DNA of 64,000 bases from Stappia stellulata DSM 5886 (GTDB lineage Bacteria > Pseudomonadota > Alphaproteobacteria > Rhizobiales > Stappiaceae): positions 248,001 through 312,000 of the forward strand of contig NZ_AUIM01000004.1 in the NCBI RefSeq assembly GCF_000423705.1. Reading direction: 5' to 3'. A program made the position numbers and the translations under genes. The notes under the pieces are model-generated. The model saw only the letters and a list, made by a program, of their open reading frames with translations, was not told the DNA's origin and searched no databases. Position 1 is the stretch's first letter. Each line of letters starts with the position of its first letter. Shown piece after piece: positions 33,701 to 41,898 of this stretch.

Positions 33701-33988
33701 CGTCGCCTCATCGACCGGGCGCACGTCGCCGGCGGCAAACACTCGGCCCGCCTCCAGAAACACCGACCCGGCCGCTTCATTGACGAGAATTGCACCGCCG
33801 TCGATCCGGTCGCCGTCGCGCGCCGACAGCTCGCCGACCCGCTTGATCCGGCCGCGCAAAACGGACTGCGCTTCGTTCAGCTCGGCGCCCTGCAGGAAGT
33901 GGCCCTCGCGGAACACCACGTCGGTGACGTCCGGCTTGGCCGGCGTGCGGTCGAAGGCGTCCGCGATCAAAGTGTGTTCGAAGGCCAT
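30770..33988 (-). CDS. Large DUF4815-type baseplate/fibre protein
   Basis: The 1,072-residue protein begins MAFEHTLIADAFDRTPAKPDVTDVVFREGHFLQGAELNEAQ across its first 40 residues, the pattern I associate with DUF4815 phage proteins. The body is beta-rich with Ig-like stretches and very few cysteines. It lies between tail protein I and the fibre gene, so a fibre-attachment or adhesin role is likely. The start is the ATG at 33,988. Confidence 0.75.
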   Translation of the reverse strand: MAFEHTLIADAFDRTPAKPDVTDVVFREGHFLQGAELNEAQSVLRGRIKRVGELSARDGDRIDGGAILVNEAAGSVFLEAGRVFAAGDVRPVDEATLVGVPMAGDVVIGVRLVQDVVTEIEDPDLLGLAPGTAAEGEAGAARIVETLQWGFAGDGEPGELYPVYRLQNGVALDQTPPSDLSETVQAIAAYDRDVNGSYIVDGCRVAALGMVGLDQVFVIEAGVANVDGVKFQRTASLRLAVEERFDVERVDAEQHSFDDAGTGTATFALRFPPLANLVTALVTKEVTETVTHGPSAGAIDALANTSVTALVEVAQGGTTYVEGADYQLNADRVDWTPGGAEPAPGSSYTVKYRYRDAVAPVSTTDTSVTLAGGVTGGEVLLTYDYKLPRIDRLCLDPDGRVVYIEGIASRSRAVPPAVPERHLALCQVVNSWTGAPTIINSDVRPLTVAGLYRLYARQIDLYNLVALERLRRQIDSREPVAKRGVFVDPFTSDRYRDGGIAQDAAVFEGSCQLAIDPTVFSLPIAAPVMLDWTAETVVSQPLSTRCRLVNPYANFTPIPAELSLTPAADFWTEVRTEWASATTRTFGSGNRARTTTEAEEVDQREELAEFLRPISIAFTVSGFGAGEILDALTFDGIDVTPAPALVADANGEVTGTIAVAAETYPAGRKLVRATGASGTSASAVFVGQGRIDITIMRQVTNVTRWSDPPVWIPQQQDASAQNLEGGSVDPLAQTFILPGGVGRHLASVTVTFCAVGDAANPCLLEIRTVAQGLPTAEILTQAFVEMSAVVIGQPHTIALPEPVWLPAGREVCFVLKSDDDAHAISSAAVGDFDAARQERVAAQPYSVGVMLSSSNARTWTPHQDEDLTFALDAARFAPTTKTVALGTVDLVDCTDLVIRAAVDLPTAACRVVFEVVRPGGEILRLVLDQVVELTERLTETVTLRAVLTGTETAGPTLFPGAQLIAGSLRDTATYVSRAFIVDGATRLPVWLKANLPAGSTVTVELQDAASAWQAIPLDETEALELAGWVDRTHEIDVADPQPTWGAQTRVRLTLTGGPAARPSLADLRVATI

Positions 33989-33995
33989 TCGATCC

Positions 33996-35138
33996 TCATT
34001 CGAAATCGAGAAGGAAGGTGACGCGCTCGCGGACCGTCCGCCCGAGCGCAATCGAGACTGGTGTGCGCGCGACCGCCGCCTGCGGCGTCACGAGATCCGC
34101 CGCGTCGATCCACAACGCGCCGGGCTTTGCCGGGTTCGTATGATGCGCGCCGCACAGGATACCGACCTCGGCCACCTGTTCGCCGGCAGCATCGCCGAAG
34201 CCGGTCAAGGCTTCGACATAGACGCGGTCGCCGCCAGTGGTCGGCGCAAGGCTCTCGCCACCGAGGCGGAAGATCTCGCTCGCGGCCGGCACGACGCCGA
34301 CCTGCGCAATCGCCTTGGCCCGGCGCGCACCGATCAGCGACGCATCGCCGCGCCAGAAGCCAACATAGGCGCCGAAGGCCGCCAACGTCTGTGCCATCTG
34401 AGCGTTGCGGGTTCCCGGCGATCCAAGCTCCGCCCAGGTCTGCGTGATCTCGGACCATGGCGTCTGGATATCGGCCCATCGCAGGCCCGACGATCCGTCG
34501 CCGGGGATCCAGATCCCGAGCGCTGTCAGCTCCGCCTCGCTCAAGGTGACGGCGAACGGATAGCTGCGCCCATAAGACCATTTCGGCCCGTCCAGCCCTC
34601 CGGTCTCCGGGAGATGCACGCCGCTGTCGTCGCCGAGAATGCACGCGCTTGTCCGCGTCCAGGACGCCTCGACGGCCGGAATGTCATAGCCGTGCACGCC
34701 GCGCCGGAACTGCGAACGCGCCGGCTGCGACAGCCGTGCCACGCCGTCGATCGGCACAAGGTCCGCCTCGTCGTCACGCACCCGGTCGAAGGTGAGCTGA
34801 TAATCCGCCCAGGCGAGCCGTCGCGCGGGCGGGTCGACGATCTCAGCCGAGTAACCGACAAAGCCGAGCCCCATTGCCATGCCGGCATGCGTGCCGCGCA
34901 ACCGCTCCCACCGAATGCCGTCGTCTAGCAGGTCGTAGAGGTTCGGAACGTATGGGCTGAGCGGCCCGAGGCCGTATTCATAGGTGAGCCAGGGTGCGAG
35001 CGCCGGTTGCGGGTTTACGATCTTCCAGCCCGCGATGGCATCCGCCGCCTGCTCAAGGCCGGCAATCGCGCCGGCGCCGGTCAGGTCGAGCGCGCGCTCA
35101 AGCGGCGTTGAGTTGGAGGGAACCAGCGTCGTCGTCAT
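33996..35138 (-). CDS. Tail protein I, P2 gpI-like, with long C-terminal extension
   Basis: The N-terminal 150 residues have the gpI pattern (LERALDLTGAG, then LAPWLTYEYGLGPLSPYV and IRWERLRGTHAGM), including the WL..E.G loop. P2 gpI is about 176 residues, but this one has 380. The extra C-terminal 200 residues carry SYPFAVTLSEAEL and a Trp-rich ITQTWAELGSPG region. It joins the baseplate wedge to the fibres, and it overlaps gpJ by ATGA. Confidence 0.85.
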   Translation of the reverse strand: MTTTLVPSNSTPLERALDLTGAGAIAGLEQAADAIAGWKIVNPQPALAPWLTYEYGLGPLSPYVPNLYDLLDDGIRWERLRGTHAGMAMGLGFVGYSAEIVDPPARRLAWADYQLTFDRVRDDEADLVPIDGVARLSQPARSQFRRGVHGYDIPAVEASWTRTSACILGDDSGVHLPETGGLDGPKWSYGRSYPFAVTLSEAELTALGIWIPGDGSSGLRWADIQTPWSEITQTWAELGSPGTRNAQMAQTLAAFGAYVGFWRGDASLIGARRAKAIAQVGVVPAASEIFRLGGESLAPTTGGDRVYVEALTGFGDAAGEQVAEVGILCGAHHTNPAKPGALWIDAADLVTPQAAVARTPVSIALGRTVRERVTFLLDFE

Positions 35139-35983
35139 CGCCCGCGGCCTCCGTCCTCGATCGTGATCGACTGGAGCGCGATTGCCTCGGTCGGCGCGGC
35201 GACGACGTCCTCCGCCGGAGCGACCACCTCGACGCGGCTCACGCCGGGTCGCATGGCCCGCGCGACCAGCCAGGAAGCCGTGAGATCCAGCCCAAGCAGC
35301 GCTTCCGCCGTCCAGGCCTCCTGGAGGATCGTCGGCAGATCATCGAGCACGGACTGCGGCGCATCCGGCGCAAGCCGAACCCGCAAGGTCACATCGACGA
35401 ACTTGCGAACCGCCGAGGCAACCTCGAAACGATCAGAGACCACCCGCACGGACGGCGCTTCAAGCGCCGCGCGCACCGTGTCGAGCAGGCCTTGATCGGC
35501 AACGCCGTCGGCTTCGGTCGACAGAACTGCGATCCGCACGGTCGGGTCGCGGCCGTCTCGCCAGATCGCGACATTGCGCACGCGCACGTCCGCCGCCATC
35601 GCAACGGCCTTGTAACGCTCGGCCGGGCCACCGGCGGAGCGACCGAGGATCGTCAGCCGCACCCGCTCGCGCAGCCGCGCATCATCCTCGCCGACAAGCC
35701 GCGCCACATCGTAGAAGGCGGCCAGGTGGTCGAGATCGGAGTTGCGCGCGAACGCGAGCAGATTGGCGCGGGCCGCATCGTTGATCCGCCCGCGCAGGAG
35801 CAATTCGCGATAGGCAAAGGCCTGGCAGATGATCGTCACCGGATCGGTTTCCAGTCCGCCGACGTTCCAGGTGATGCCGACCTCGGCAAGACGGGCCCGC
35901 GCGTCCTCGACGAGCGCTCCCAGCAGCGCCTCATAGTCCAGCTCTTCAATAATCGCCGGGGCGGGAAGCTGCGGGATCGTCAT
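35135..35983 (-). CDS. Baseplate assembly protein J, P2 gpJ-like
   Basis: This 282-residue protein shows the gpJ order: FEELDYEALL-type start, WNVGGLETDPVTIICQAFAYRELLLRGRIN split, LDHLAAFYDVARL and the conserved GRSAGGPAERYKAVAM. It forms the baseplate wedge with W and I. Confidence 0.92.
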   Translation of the reverse strand: MTIPQLPAPAIIEELDYEALLGALVEDARARLAEVGITWNVGGLETDPVTIICQAFAYRELLLRGRINDAARANLLAFARNSDLDHLAAFYDVARLVGEDDARLRERVRLTILGRSAGGPAERYKAVAMAADVRVRNVAIWRDGRDPTVRIAVLSTEADGVADQGLLDTVRAALEAPSVRVVSDRFEVASAVRKFVDVTLRVRLAPDAPQSVLDDLPTILQEAWTAEALLGLDLTASWLVARAMRPGVSRVEVVAPAEDVVAAPTEAIALQSITIEDGGRGR

Positions 35984-36360
35984 GCGGCCCCCACCAGAAC
36001 GTCGGCGACACGATCCTCGCGAAGGCTGTAGTCGCCAAGATGACCGGCCGGATAGAAGACGCCATCAAGCCTGAAGACGAAGCGTCCGGACCGCCCGCCT
36101 TCGATCATGTCGATCGTGCGCAGGCGGAAGCCGGGTTCCCCGTTGCGCGGGTCTTCAAGCGCATCGGCGATCGCCACATAAAGCTCCAGGAGCGTGCGCG
36201 GATTGGCTGGCGCGTCCTGAAGCTCGGGCACGCGGGAGCCGAAGTCCCGCCGCATGATGCGGGTGCCGACGCGGGTCGTGATGACCTTGCCGATCGACTG
36301 GACGCAATGGTCCCAGCCGGTCAACACGCGTCCCGTCCTGGCGTCGACCCCGGTGCGCAT
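35980..36360 (-). CDS. Baseplate wedge protein W, gp25-like
   Basis: This 126-residue protein has WDHCVQSIGKVITTRVGTRIMRRDFGSRVPEL split over the central motif of the gpW/gp25 lysozyme-like family. It lacks the catalytic residues expected of an enzyme. It overlaps gpJ by ATGA. Confidence 0.9.
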   Translation of the reverse strand: MRTGVDARTGRVLTGWDHCVQSIGKVITTRVGTRIMRRDFGSRVPELQDAPANPRTLLELYVAIADALEDPRNGEPGFRLRTIDMIEGGRSGRFVFRLDGVFYPAGHLGDYSLREDRVADVLVGAA

Positions 36361-36363
36361 GGG

Positions 36364-36561
36364 TCAGCCCTTCGCCTTCGCTGCCGGCTTGTCGGCGTCG
36401 ACGGGTTTGGCCTTGTCGGCGGCCGGGTCCTCCAGCTCGCCGGCGATCACCGCATATTGCGCCTGTTCCTCGGTGAGCTTGATCGTCTTGCCCTTGCCGG
36501 GGTTGCGCACGCCGGCGACCCAGGGGCCGGCGGCTTCGAGAACGCGGTAGGATTTCTGCAT
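36364..36561 (-). CDS. Small phage protein of unknown function
   Basis: A 65-residue product with YRVLEAAGPWVAGVRNPGKG, then a short helix KLTEEQAQYAVIAGEL and a Lys/Ala-rich tail. Its tail resembles that of gp35-like proteins. It lies inside the baseplate operon with close spacing. Confidence 0.6.
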   Translation of the reverse strand: MQKSYRVLEAAGPWVAGVRNPGKGKTIKLTEEQAQYAVIAGELEDPAADKAKPVDADKPAAKAKG

Positions 36562-36583
36562 GTCGGGTCTCCTGTGGATGGGG

Positions 36584-37150
36584 TCAGACGAGCACGTCGT
36601 CGGCGCCTTCGATCGCGCGGTGGCCGGCTTCGTCGCGGGCGTCGACGTGGTGAACCTTGCGGGTGCCGTTGTTGAGCCGGGTGCGCGCGGTGGTCACCAG
36701 CTCGTCGGCGGTGATGCGCAAGGCCGCCCCGCCGATCCCGATCTCGATCGCATTGCGGGTGATCTCGATACGGGCATCGCCGTGCTTGATGACGAACCGC
36801 TGGTCATCGTCGGTCGGCCGGGGGTTATCCGTCGTGTAGCCATCGCGCACGGCCAGCGATTGCGGCCCGACTTCGCCGTGTGGTGAGAGAAGCCGCATGG
36901 TCTCGCCGACGGCGACCGGCACATGGGTGGAATAACCGCCGACGCCGTCGCCGGCGCTTTCCTGCACCTGCACCCAGGGCGACAAGAACGGCTTGCCGGT
37001 GCGGCTGTCCGCCGGCATCAACTCCAGCCGCACCTTGTTGCCCTTGATCTCCACGACCTTGCCGGTCATGTGGCTCGCGGCGACCCTGCGGTTCAGCGCG
37101 TCGACCGACTTGCGCAGGGTTCGGATCTCGCGGGCGACGGTCGGGATCAC
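36584..37150 (-). CDS. Baseplate spike protein V, P2 gpV-like
   Basis: The 188-residue protein starts at a GTG (GTGA overlap with the stop before). It has an OB-fold part GKVVEIKGNKVRLEL then PWVQVQESAGDG and GETMRLLSPHGE, followed by a beta-helix-like end ARIEITRNAIEIGIGG. It forms the membrane-piercing spike. Confidence 0.88.
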   Translation of the reverse strand: MIPTVAREIRTLRKSVDALNRRVAASHMTGKVVEIKGNKVRLELMPADSRTGKPFLSPWVQVQESAGDGVGGYSTHVPVAVGETMRLLSPHGEVGPQSLAVRDGYTTDNPRPTDDDQRFVIKHGDARIEITRNAIEIGIGGAALRITADELVTTARTRLNNGTRKVHHVDARDEAGHRAIEGADDVLV

Positions 37151-37671
37151 GGCGCGACCTCCGCATCCGGAACGAAGGCCTCGCCGTTCACCTCGAAGAT
37201 GAGGTCTATGGTCGGCGAATTGGCGAAGACGCCAGCGGTCGCGTTGCGCAGAACCTGCGTCCATTCGACCGCAACCACGGAAACGCCGCGCCGGTCCATC
37301 TTGCCGCTCAAAACGGGCGCGATCCGCAGCTTGGAGGGCGCACCGATGCTGTCCAGGCCGAAGCGCTGGCGCGGTGACAGAATGGCGAGAACGGCCTCGG
37401 CCATCGCCCAGGCATCATTGTCGCGCGCAGGCTCTGAGCCTTGCACGATTGCGAAGGCCGCGCATTCCAGCGGAAGGTCATAAGATCCGTCGGCGTTCGA
37501 CTGGACGGGTGCGCGCAGGACGCCAATGCGCAGGCCCGGCGTGCGGATCGAATTGCGCTCCAGCTCGTCGAGATCGAAGCGGCCGAGCTGCAGTTCGCAG
37601 CTTTTAAGGGTCGGCAAAGCGGTCTTGAAGTTGGTTTCAACGGCGCTTCGAAAGGCGTTGATCCGGCTCAT
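37147..37671 (-). CDS. Mu gp37-like (DUF1834) tail connector protein
   Basis: A 174-residue protein (start ATG 37,671) of the type found between gp36/G and the tail genes in Mu-like phages. It has MSRINAFRSAVETNFKTALP at the start and VEWTQVLRNATAGVFANSPTIDLIF at the end. It overlaps the stop of the gene before it by four bases. Confidence 0.65.
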   Translation of the reverse strand: MSRINAFRSAVETNFKTALPTLKSCELQLGRFDLDELERNSIRTPGLRIGVLRAPVQSNADGSYDLPLECAAFAIVQGSEPARDNDAWAMAEAVLAILSPRQRFGLDSIGAPSKLRIAPVLSGKMDRRGVSVVAVEWTQVLRNATAGVFANSPTIDLIFEVNGEAFVPDAEVAP

Positions 37672-38147
37672 TGCAGCACGCTCCCGAGCCAATCACGCAC
37701 CGCCGCCTCGATGTCGGCGCGGTTCTCGGCCGAAAGACCCATCCATGTACGTGCCGGCATGGTGACCGCGCGGGCAAAGACGGCGGCGTCGCCGACCATG
37801 AAGCGGAGCGTCTTGCCCTTCTTCGGCTTGATCGTGCCGCCTTCCTGGTGGATGCGGGCATAGATGAGACCTGAGCCGATCGTGACGCCATGGCTTGAGG
37901 CGACGTAGTCGACGGAGCGCGACAGGTGACCCTCGGCATAAAGGATCGAGGTCCCGGCGCGGTTCGGTTTCCAGGGCGTTCCGTCCGGCGCGGTCTTTTC
38001 CTCTTCGATGCGGCGCCGGGTCTGTTCCTGAACAAGCCGGCCGATGCCGTCGGCAAGCTCGTCCTTGGGCGCGTCGGCAAGCCCTTCGATTTGCACCAGG
38101 CGCGCGGCAAGATCGCTGTCATCGATGCGGATCGCGATACCGGTCAT
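37668..38147 (-). CDS. Phage virion morphogenesis protein, Mu gpG-like
   Basis: The 159-residue product has EEEKTAPDGTPWKPN, ILYAEGHLSRSVDYVASSHGVTIGSGLIYARIHQEGG split and PARTWMGLSAENRADIEAAVRDWL, the pattern of the gpG / phage virion morphogenesis family, which acts in head-tail joining. Start ATG 38,147. Confidence 0.88.
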   Translation of the reverse strand: MTGIAIRIDDSDLAARLVQIEGLADAPKDELADGIGRLVQEQTRRRIEEEKTAPDGTPWKPNRAGTSILYAEGHLSRSVDYVASSHGVTIGSGLIYARIHQEGGTIKPKKGKTLRFMVGDAAVFARAVTMPARTWMGLSAENRADIEAAVRDWLGSVLQ

Positions 38148-38560
38148 GACCGCCCCCGGCCGAAGATACGCGGTTCGGCGAAGAAGGCGGCGCCGCTGTC
38201 GCTGGATGTTCCATCGACCGAGATCTTCGGCTCGGCCGATCCAAGGCCGGCCTTGCCCTCGGCGATGCGCTTCAGGAGATCGACCGCATCCTTGTATCGA
38301 TCCTCGATCGTGGTCGTGAGCGCGGCATGGCGGTTCGCCAGGACATAGACCGCGATATTGGCGCAAGGCGAAATCAGAACGTCCGGACGCGTGGCAAGCG
38401 GCAGCTCATAGCGCGCCGAGATATGCGCATCGATCTCGCGGGCCGCAAACTCAAGGGCGCGCGTGATCGCCGCCGCCGGATCGACATCCTCGGGCAGGAT
38501 GTCCGCGAGAAAGTCCGCGCCCCAGATCTCTTCGATGTCGGCTTGGCTGGCGTAGATCAC
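38144..38560 (-). CDS. Mu gp36-like (DUF1320) head-tail protein
   Basis: The 138-residue protein begins MIYASQADIEEIWG and has RALEFAAREIDAHISARYELPL, the all-helical DUF1320 pattern. It lies in the normal Mu position after gp35. Confidence 0.85.
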   Translation of the reverse strand: MIYASQADIEEIWGADFLADILPEDVDPAAAITRALEFAAREIDAHISARYELPLATRPDVLISPCANIAVYVLANRHAALTTTIEDRYKDAVDLLKRIAEGKAGLGSAEPKISVDGTSSDSGAAFFAEPRIFGRGRS

Positions 38561-38594
38561 GATGCGCTCCGGGGTGGCGGTTGACGGGCCGGCC

Positions 38595-38972
38595 TTAGTC
38601 GGCCGGCTGGATCTTCACGGTGAGTGCGGGGTCGCCTTCGATCGCGACGCGGTCCGGGTCGCTCAGATCGGCGAGCGGTATTTCGGTCGGTTCCTTGCCG
38701 AAGGCCCGTCCCGCCCGGCGGCGCGGCCGGCGCGCGGTCACCACCAGAACCTCGCCACAATCGGACGGCGGTTCCGACTTGCCGGCGTCGGGCTTCGGCG
38801 CGGATTTGGCGGATGCCTTCGGCTTTGCGGCTTTCGCGGCGGGCTTGGATTTGTCGGCCGCCTGGGGCTTGTCGGCCGCCTTGGGATCGTTGGCGGCTTG
38901 CGGCTCGGCCGCGTTCGGCTGTGCCGGTTCGGAGGTTTCGGATGCGGCGGGCGACGGTGTTGCGGGGGGCAT
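38595..38972 (-). CDS. Mu gp35-like protein
   Basis: A 125-residue protein made of an Ala/Pro/Lys-rich N-terminus, repetitive in AADK and KPKA units, and a short folded end with VLVVTARRPRRRAGRAFGKEPTEI. This two-part make-up matches gp35 of Mu-like phages. Confidence 0.7.
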   Translation of the reverse strand: MPPATPSPAASETSEPAQPNAAEPQAANDPKAADKPQAADKSKPAAKAAKPKASAKSAPKPDAGKSEPPSDCGEVLVVTARRPRRRAGRAFGKEPTEIPLADLSDPDRVAIEGDPALTVKIQPAD

Positions 38973-39042
38973 GGCGGCCTCCTGTGAGCAGGATCGGGAT
39001 CAGGGCGAGGAGAAACGGGCGCGGCCGGCGCGCCCGTCAGGC

Positions 39043-39942
39043 TCAGGCGAGATGCGGGATCTCGATGATCTGGAGCAGGTTCCGGTCGGTGTTGGTCTCA
39101 CCGTTCGCCAGGCGTTCGGCGAGGATCAGGTCGCGAGCAGCATCGGCATGGGTGCTGCCGACGACGATCACATTCGGCTTCACGCCGAGCGGCCGGCCCG
39201 CCTCGTTCTTCAGGTCCATCATGGCCCGGCGAGCGGCGCGCAGGTTTTCCTTGGTGAGGTCGGCTTTCGACGCATGGGCCATCTGCCAGAACCCGAAGCC
39301 GGCCGCCGCGCGTCCATCAACGCCATAGGTGAACTTGTCCTGGTCGAACACGCGGTCGGAGGTCTTTGGATCGTCCTTGCGCACGAAGCGGTAGTCCCGG
39401 CGCTTCTGGTAGATCAGCGGCTTCAAGGCGCGGGTCGTGTCCATCAGGTACCAGGGCACGCCCGCGCCGGCCTGCATGTTGGAAACCGACACTTCCTTGC
39501 GCGTTTCCGGGTCGATCACCGGGTGATCGGTGTCGAAGAAGGGCTGCCCGTCGTAGCACTCCGCCTCGAAGGCCTGGTCGAGCATTTCGAAGACGAGCTC
39601 GTCCGGATGCGCTGCGGCAGAACGGCCCATTTCGGTGAAGAGCGGCGAATAGATCCCGATCTGGTCGTCGGAAATATCGTCCGCCTCGACCTCGACCGTG
39701 CCCTCGAACTTGCGGTTCACGATCGTGTAGCGGTGCGTTGCCATCGTTTCGTAGACGCGCGAGCCGATCCATTCCCGCAGCTTCGGGAATTTGCCAAGCC
39801 AGGCATAGGAATTTTCGCGGGTCGACGACGGGATCATGGTCGCCAGTTGCGGCCAGTGCGGCTTCACCTCGGCAAAGCCGTTCTGATAGGCGCGGGAGAA
39901 CCCGCGAAAGAGATCGTCGAGGGATTGCTGGTTGATGAGCAT
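39043..39942 (-). CDS. Major capsid protein, Mu gpT-like
   Basis: The 299-residue protein begins INQQSLDDLFRGFSRAYQNGF and has ENSYAWLGKFPKLREWIG, HRYTIVNRKFEGTVEVEADDI split, and LGVKPNVIVV near the end, all typical of the Mu major head subunit. It comes after the protease/scaffold and decoration genes. Confidence 0.94.
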   Translation of the reverse strand: MLINQQSLDDLFRGFSRAYQNGFAEVKPHWPQLATMIPSSTRENSYAWLGKFPKLREWIGSRVYETMATHRYTIVNRKFEGTVEVEADDISDDQIGIYSPLFTEMGRSAAAHPDELVFEMLDQAFEAECYDGQPFFDTDHPVIDPETRKEVSVSNMQAGAGVPWYLMDTTRALKPLIYQKRRDYRFVRKDDPKTSDRVFDQDKFTYGVDGRAAAGFGFWQMAHASKADLTKENLRAARRAMMDLKNEAGRPLGVKPNVIVVGSTHADAARDLILAERLANGETNTDRNLLQIIEIPHLA

Positions 39943-39992
39943 CGGATGCGGTCCTTGCGGAAGAAGGGAAACTCGGGCGGCGCGGCCGGGCG

Positions 39993-40394
39993 CTAGACCT
40001 CGACCCAGACGCCGGCGGGGTCGACGGCGACAACGCGGCCGGCGGACGAACGTGTGCCCGTGCCGTCGGTCCTGGCGACCGTCTCGTCGTCGACGATGAA
40101 GCAGGTCGTGCCGACGTCGGCCTGGCCGACCGGATCGGCGTCGAGATTGTCGAACTGGAAAGCGCGTTTGCGCAGGATCTCGATCCGGGCTTCGCCAGCA
40201 GCACCTTCGGTGTTGTCGACAGTGCGCTCCGCGCGCCCCAGCGCGATCAACCCGGTTGCCGTGCGCCCCGGCCTGGCGAACCCGGCCTCCAGCACGACGA
40301 GCGATCCGGCGAGGATCTTCACACCGGCCGCGACCGGGTGGCTTTCGCGCTCGGGCAGGCGCATGCGGGTCTGACGTTCCTTGATGAGGGCCAT
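39993..40394 (-). CDS. Head decoration-like protein
   Basis: A 133-residue beta-rich protein between scaffold and capsid genes with KILAGSLVVLEAGFARPG, FQFDNLDADPVGQADVGTTCFIVDDETVA split and VVAVDPAGVWVEV. This is the place and pattern of capsid cement proteins of Mu-like phages. Confidence 0.7.
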   Translation of the reverse strand: MALIKERQTRMRLPERESHPVAAGVKILAGSLVVLEAGFARPGRTATGLIALGRAERTVDNTEGAAGEARIEILRKRAFQFDNLDADPVGQADVGTTCFIVDDETVARTDGTGTRSSAGRVVAVDPAGVWVEV

Positions 40395-40450
40395 GAGGTG
40401 GATCTCCGGTCGGGCGCGGCGCGCCGTGGGTCAAAGGGCTGCGGCGCGCC

Positions 40451-40942
40451 TCAGGCGGTCGCGGCGTAGTCCTCGTCGGACAAGCCGAGCTTTGAGGCGA
40501 TGCTGCGCTGCTGATCGGTCAACGCGGACTTGCCGGCGGCCAGGTCCTTGTCGTCGAGATCGGACGGCTTGCCGATCACCGGCAGGGTTCCGACCAGATC
40601 CTTGAACCGGTCGAGACCGCCCTCCTGGGCGCAAAGTGCGCGGTAGTGATCGCGCGAGGCCGGGGCGATCTTGCCGGCTTTCACGGCGTCCTCGATTGCC
40701 GCATTCACGTCCGCCTCGCGGATCTTCCGTTGTTCGGCTGCAAGCGCCGTCTCGGCCGTATCGGCGCGGGCGATCGCCTGGTCGTAGTCGGCGCGCGGAA
40801 CGAAACGCTCCATGTCCGGCGCCTGGGCGGCGGCAACCGCCGTCTGGTGTTCGGTCTTGAGGCGTTCGACGGCGGCGAGGATGTTGTCGATCGAAGCGCC
40901 GGCATCGAGGCCGAGCGCGCGGCAAAGGGCTGTGAGGTCCAT
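40451..40942 (-). CDS. Nested scaffold protein, Mu gpZ-like, from an internal start
   Basis: An internal in-frame ATG (codon 174 of the protease gene) follows GGAGA at short spacing. It starts right at the scaffold domain (MDLTALCRALGLDAGASIDNI), after a Ser/Pro/Asp linker. It would give a separate 163-residue scaffold, as Mu gpZ is made from gene I. Confidence 0.65.
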   Translation of the reverse strand: MDLTALCRALGLDAGASIDNILAAVERLKTEHQTAVAAAQAPDMERFVPRADYDQAIARADTAETALAAEQRKIREADVNAAIEDAVKAGKIAPASRDHYRALCAQEGGLDRFKDLVGTLPVIGKPSDLDDKDLAAGKSALTDQQRSIASKLGLSDEDYAATA

Positions 40943-41461
40943 GGGGGTCTCCGGGAGGTTGGAGGGAGCATCTGTTGAAGCATCAGGGGAAGCGGGATCT
41001 TCGGCGCGCGAGAGCGCGGCCATGCGCAGCGCCGGGCGGTTGACCAGGCCGGCACCGGCAAGGCGGAGGATGTCGCCGGTCTTGGAGTGAAGGAACTCGG
41101 GCGACAAAAAGCGGTACTCGCGCGCCACGATCATGGCGGCGGCCTTGTCGGTCCACTCGACCGCGCCCCAAAGCGCGCCGTCGCGGATCTCCATCGCGGT
41201 GATCCAGCCGGCTGCCGGCGCGGTCTCGCCTTTCGGCGCGCGGTGCGCCTGGCTGTGTTCATAGTCGATGGGAAGCGGCGCGCCGTTGGCCTCAAAGGCC
41301 GCGATCACCGACGCGGGATCGGACAGGCGCCAGCGCCGGCCGTCGCGGGCAACCAGCTCCGGCCCGGCCGGAAAGAGCTGCACCCATGCGGGCGCCGCCG
41401 ATCCGGTCTCGGAGGCGATGGCGGTTGTCGAAAAAAGGGCGGTTGCGGTTCGCGTTGTCAT
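40451..41461 (-). CDS. Prohead protease-scaffold, Mu gpI-like
   Basis: The 336-residue protein has an N-terminal protease domain (PLPIDYEHSQAHRAP, AAGWITAMEIRDGALWGAVEWT split, YRFLSPEF) and a C-terminal helical scaffold part. Mu gpI is built the same way. The start is the ATG at 41,461; the open frame extends to 41,491. The late site at 41,500 lies just upstream. Confidence 0.9.
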   Translation of the reverse strand: MTTRTATALFSTTAIASETGSAAPAWVQLFPAGPELVARDGRRWRLSDPASVIAAFEANGAPLPIDYEHSQAHRAPKGETAPAAGWITAMEIRDGALWGAVEWTDKAAAMIVAREYRFLSPEFLHSKTGDILRLAGAGLVNRPALRMAALSRAEDPASPDASTDAPSNLPETPMDLTALCRALGLDAGASIDNILAAVERLKTEHQTAVAAAQAPDMERFVPRADYDQAIARADTAETALAAEQRKIREADVNAAIEDAVKAGKIAPASRDHYRALCAQEGGLDRFKDLVGTLPVIGKPSDLDDKDLAAGKSALTDQQRSIASKLGLSDEDYAATA

Positions 41462-41499
41462 GGGCGACAACGTGCAGGACGCACCGCACACCCGCGCCC

Positions 41500-41512
41500 C
41501 TGACAGTGTCAG
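41500..41512 (-). promoter_or_regulatory. Late-operon activator site (palindrome) before the head operon
   Basis: CTGACAGTGTCAG, identical to the site at 29,009 and with the same CGCGCCC flank, lies 38 bases upstream of the protease start. Confidence 0.7.
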
Positions 41513-41898
41513 GCGGATGAGTGCCAGGACCGGCGATCAAATCCGGTCGAAAACGTCACTTCCCGGCTTCACCACCCGCACGATGCAAACCGCACCCGCG
41601 CCCCGGCGACAGCTTCGCCGTTAAAGGGGGTTTAAAGGGGGTAGGACGCGCGTTTGGGGGTGGCGGCGGGGATTGAGGCGGAGCACAACCGGAAGCGCCT
41701 CATGAAGCGAAATCGACGGAGGTTCAGAGCGTTGGTGAGTTGGCGATACGATATGCAGGAATTTGTCAGCCGCTAGGAGTTGGAGTGTCTAGCAACCCCA
41801 GGGAGATTCAAGACTTATACCACCGCCCGGCGCGAGGGATGGCCATTTCGCCTGAGCCAGATAGTCTCTTCAATGTGAGATATCCAGGGTAGAGACAC
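41513..41898. other. Border between phage head operon and cargo
   Basis: No gene is seen. There are two close repeats of TTAAAGGGGG near 41,620 to 41,640. Base composition falls from GC-rich phage to more AT-rich cargo around 41,730. The promoter for the phosphoribosyltransferase-like gene should lie here. Confidence 0.5.

Noticed and set aside
32723-34928. Two long overlapping plus-strand ORFs of about 430 to 455 residues
   Set aside because: Antisense to the DUF4815 and gpI genes with Arg-rich, motif-free translations.
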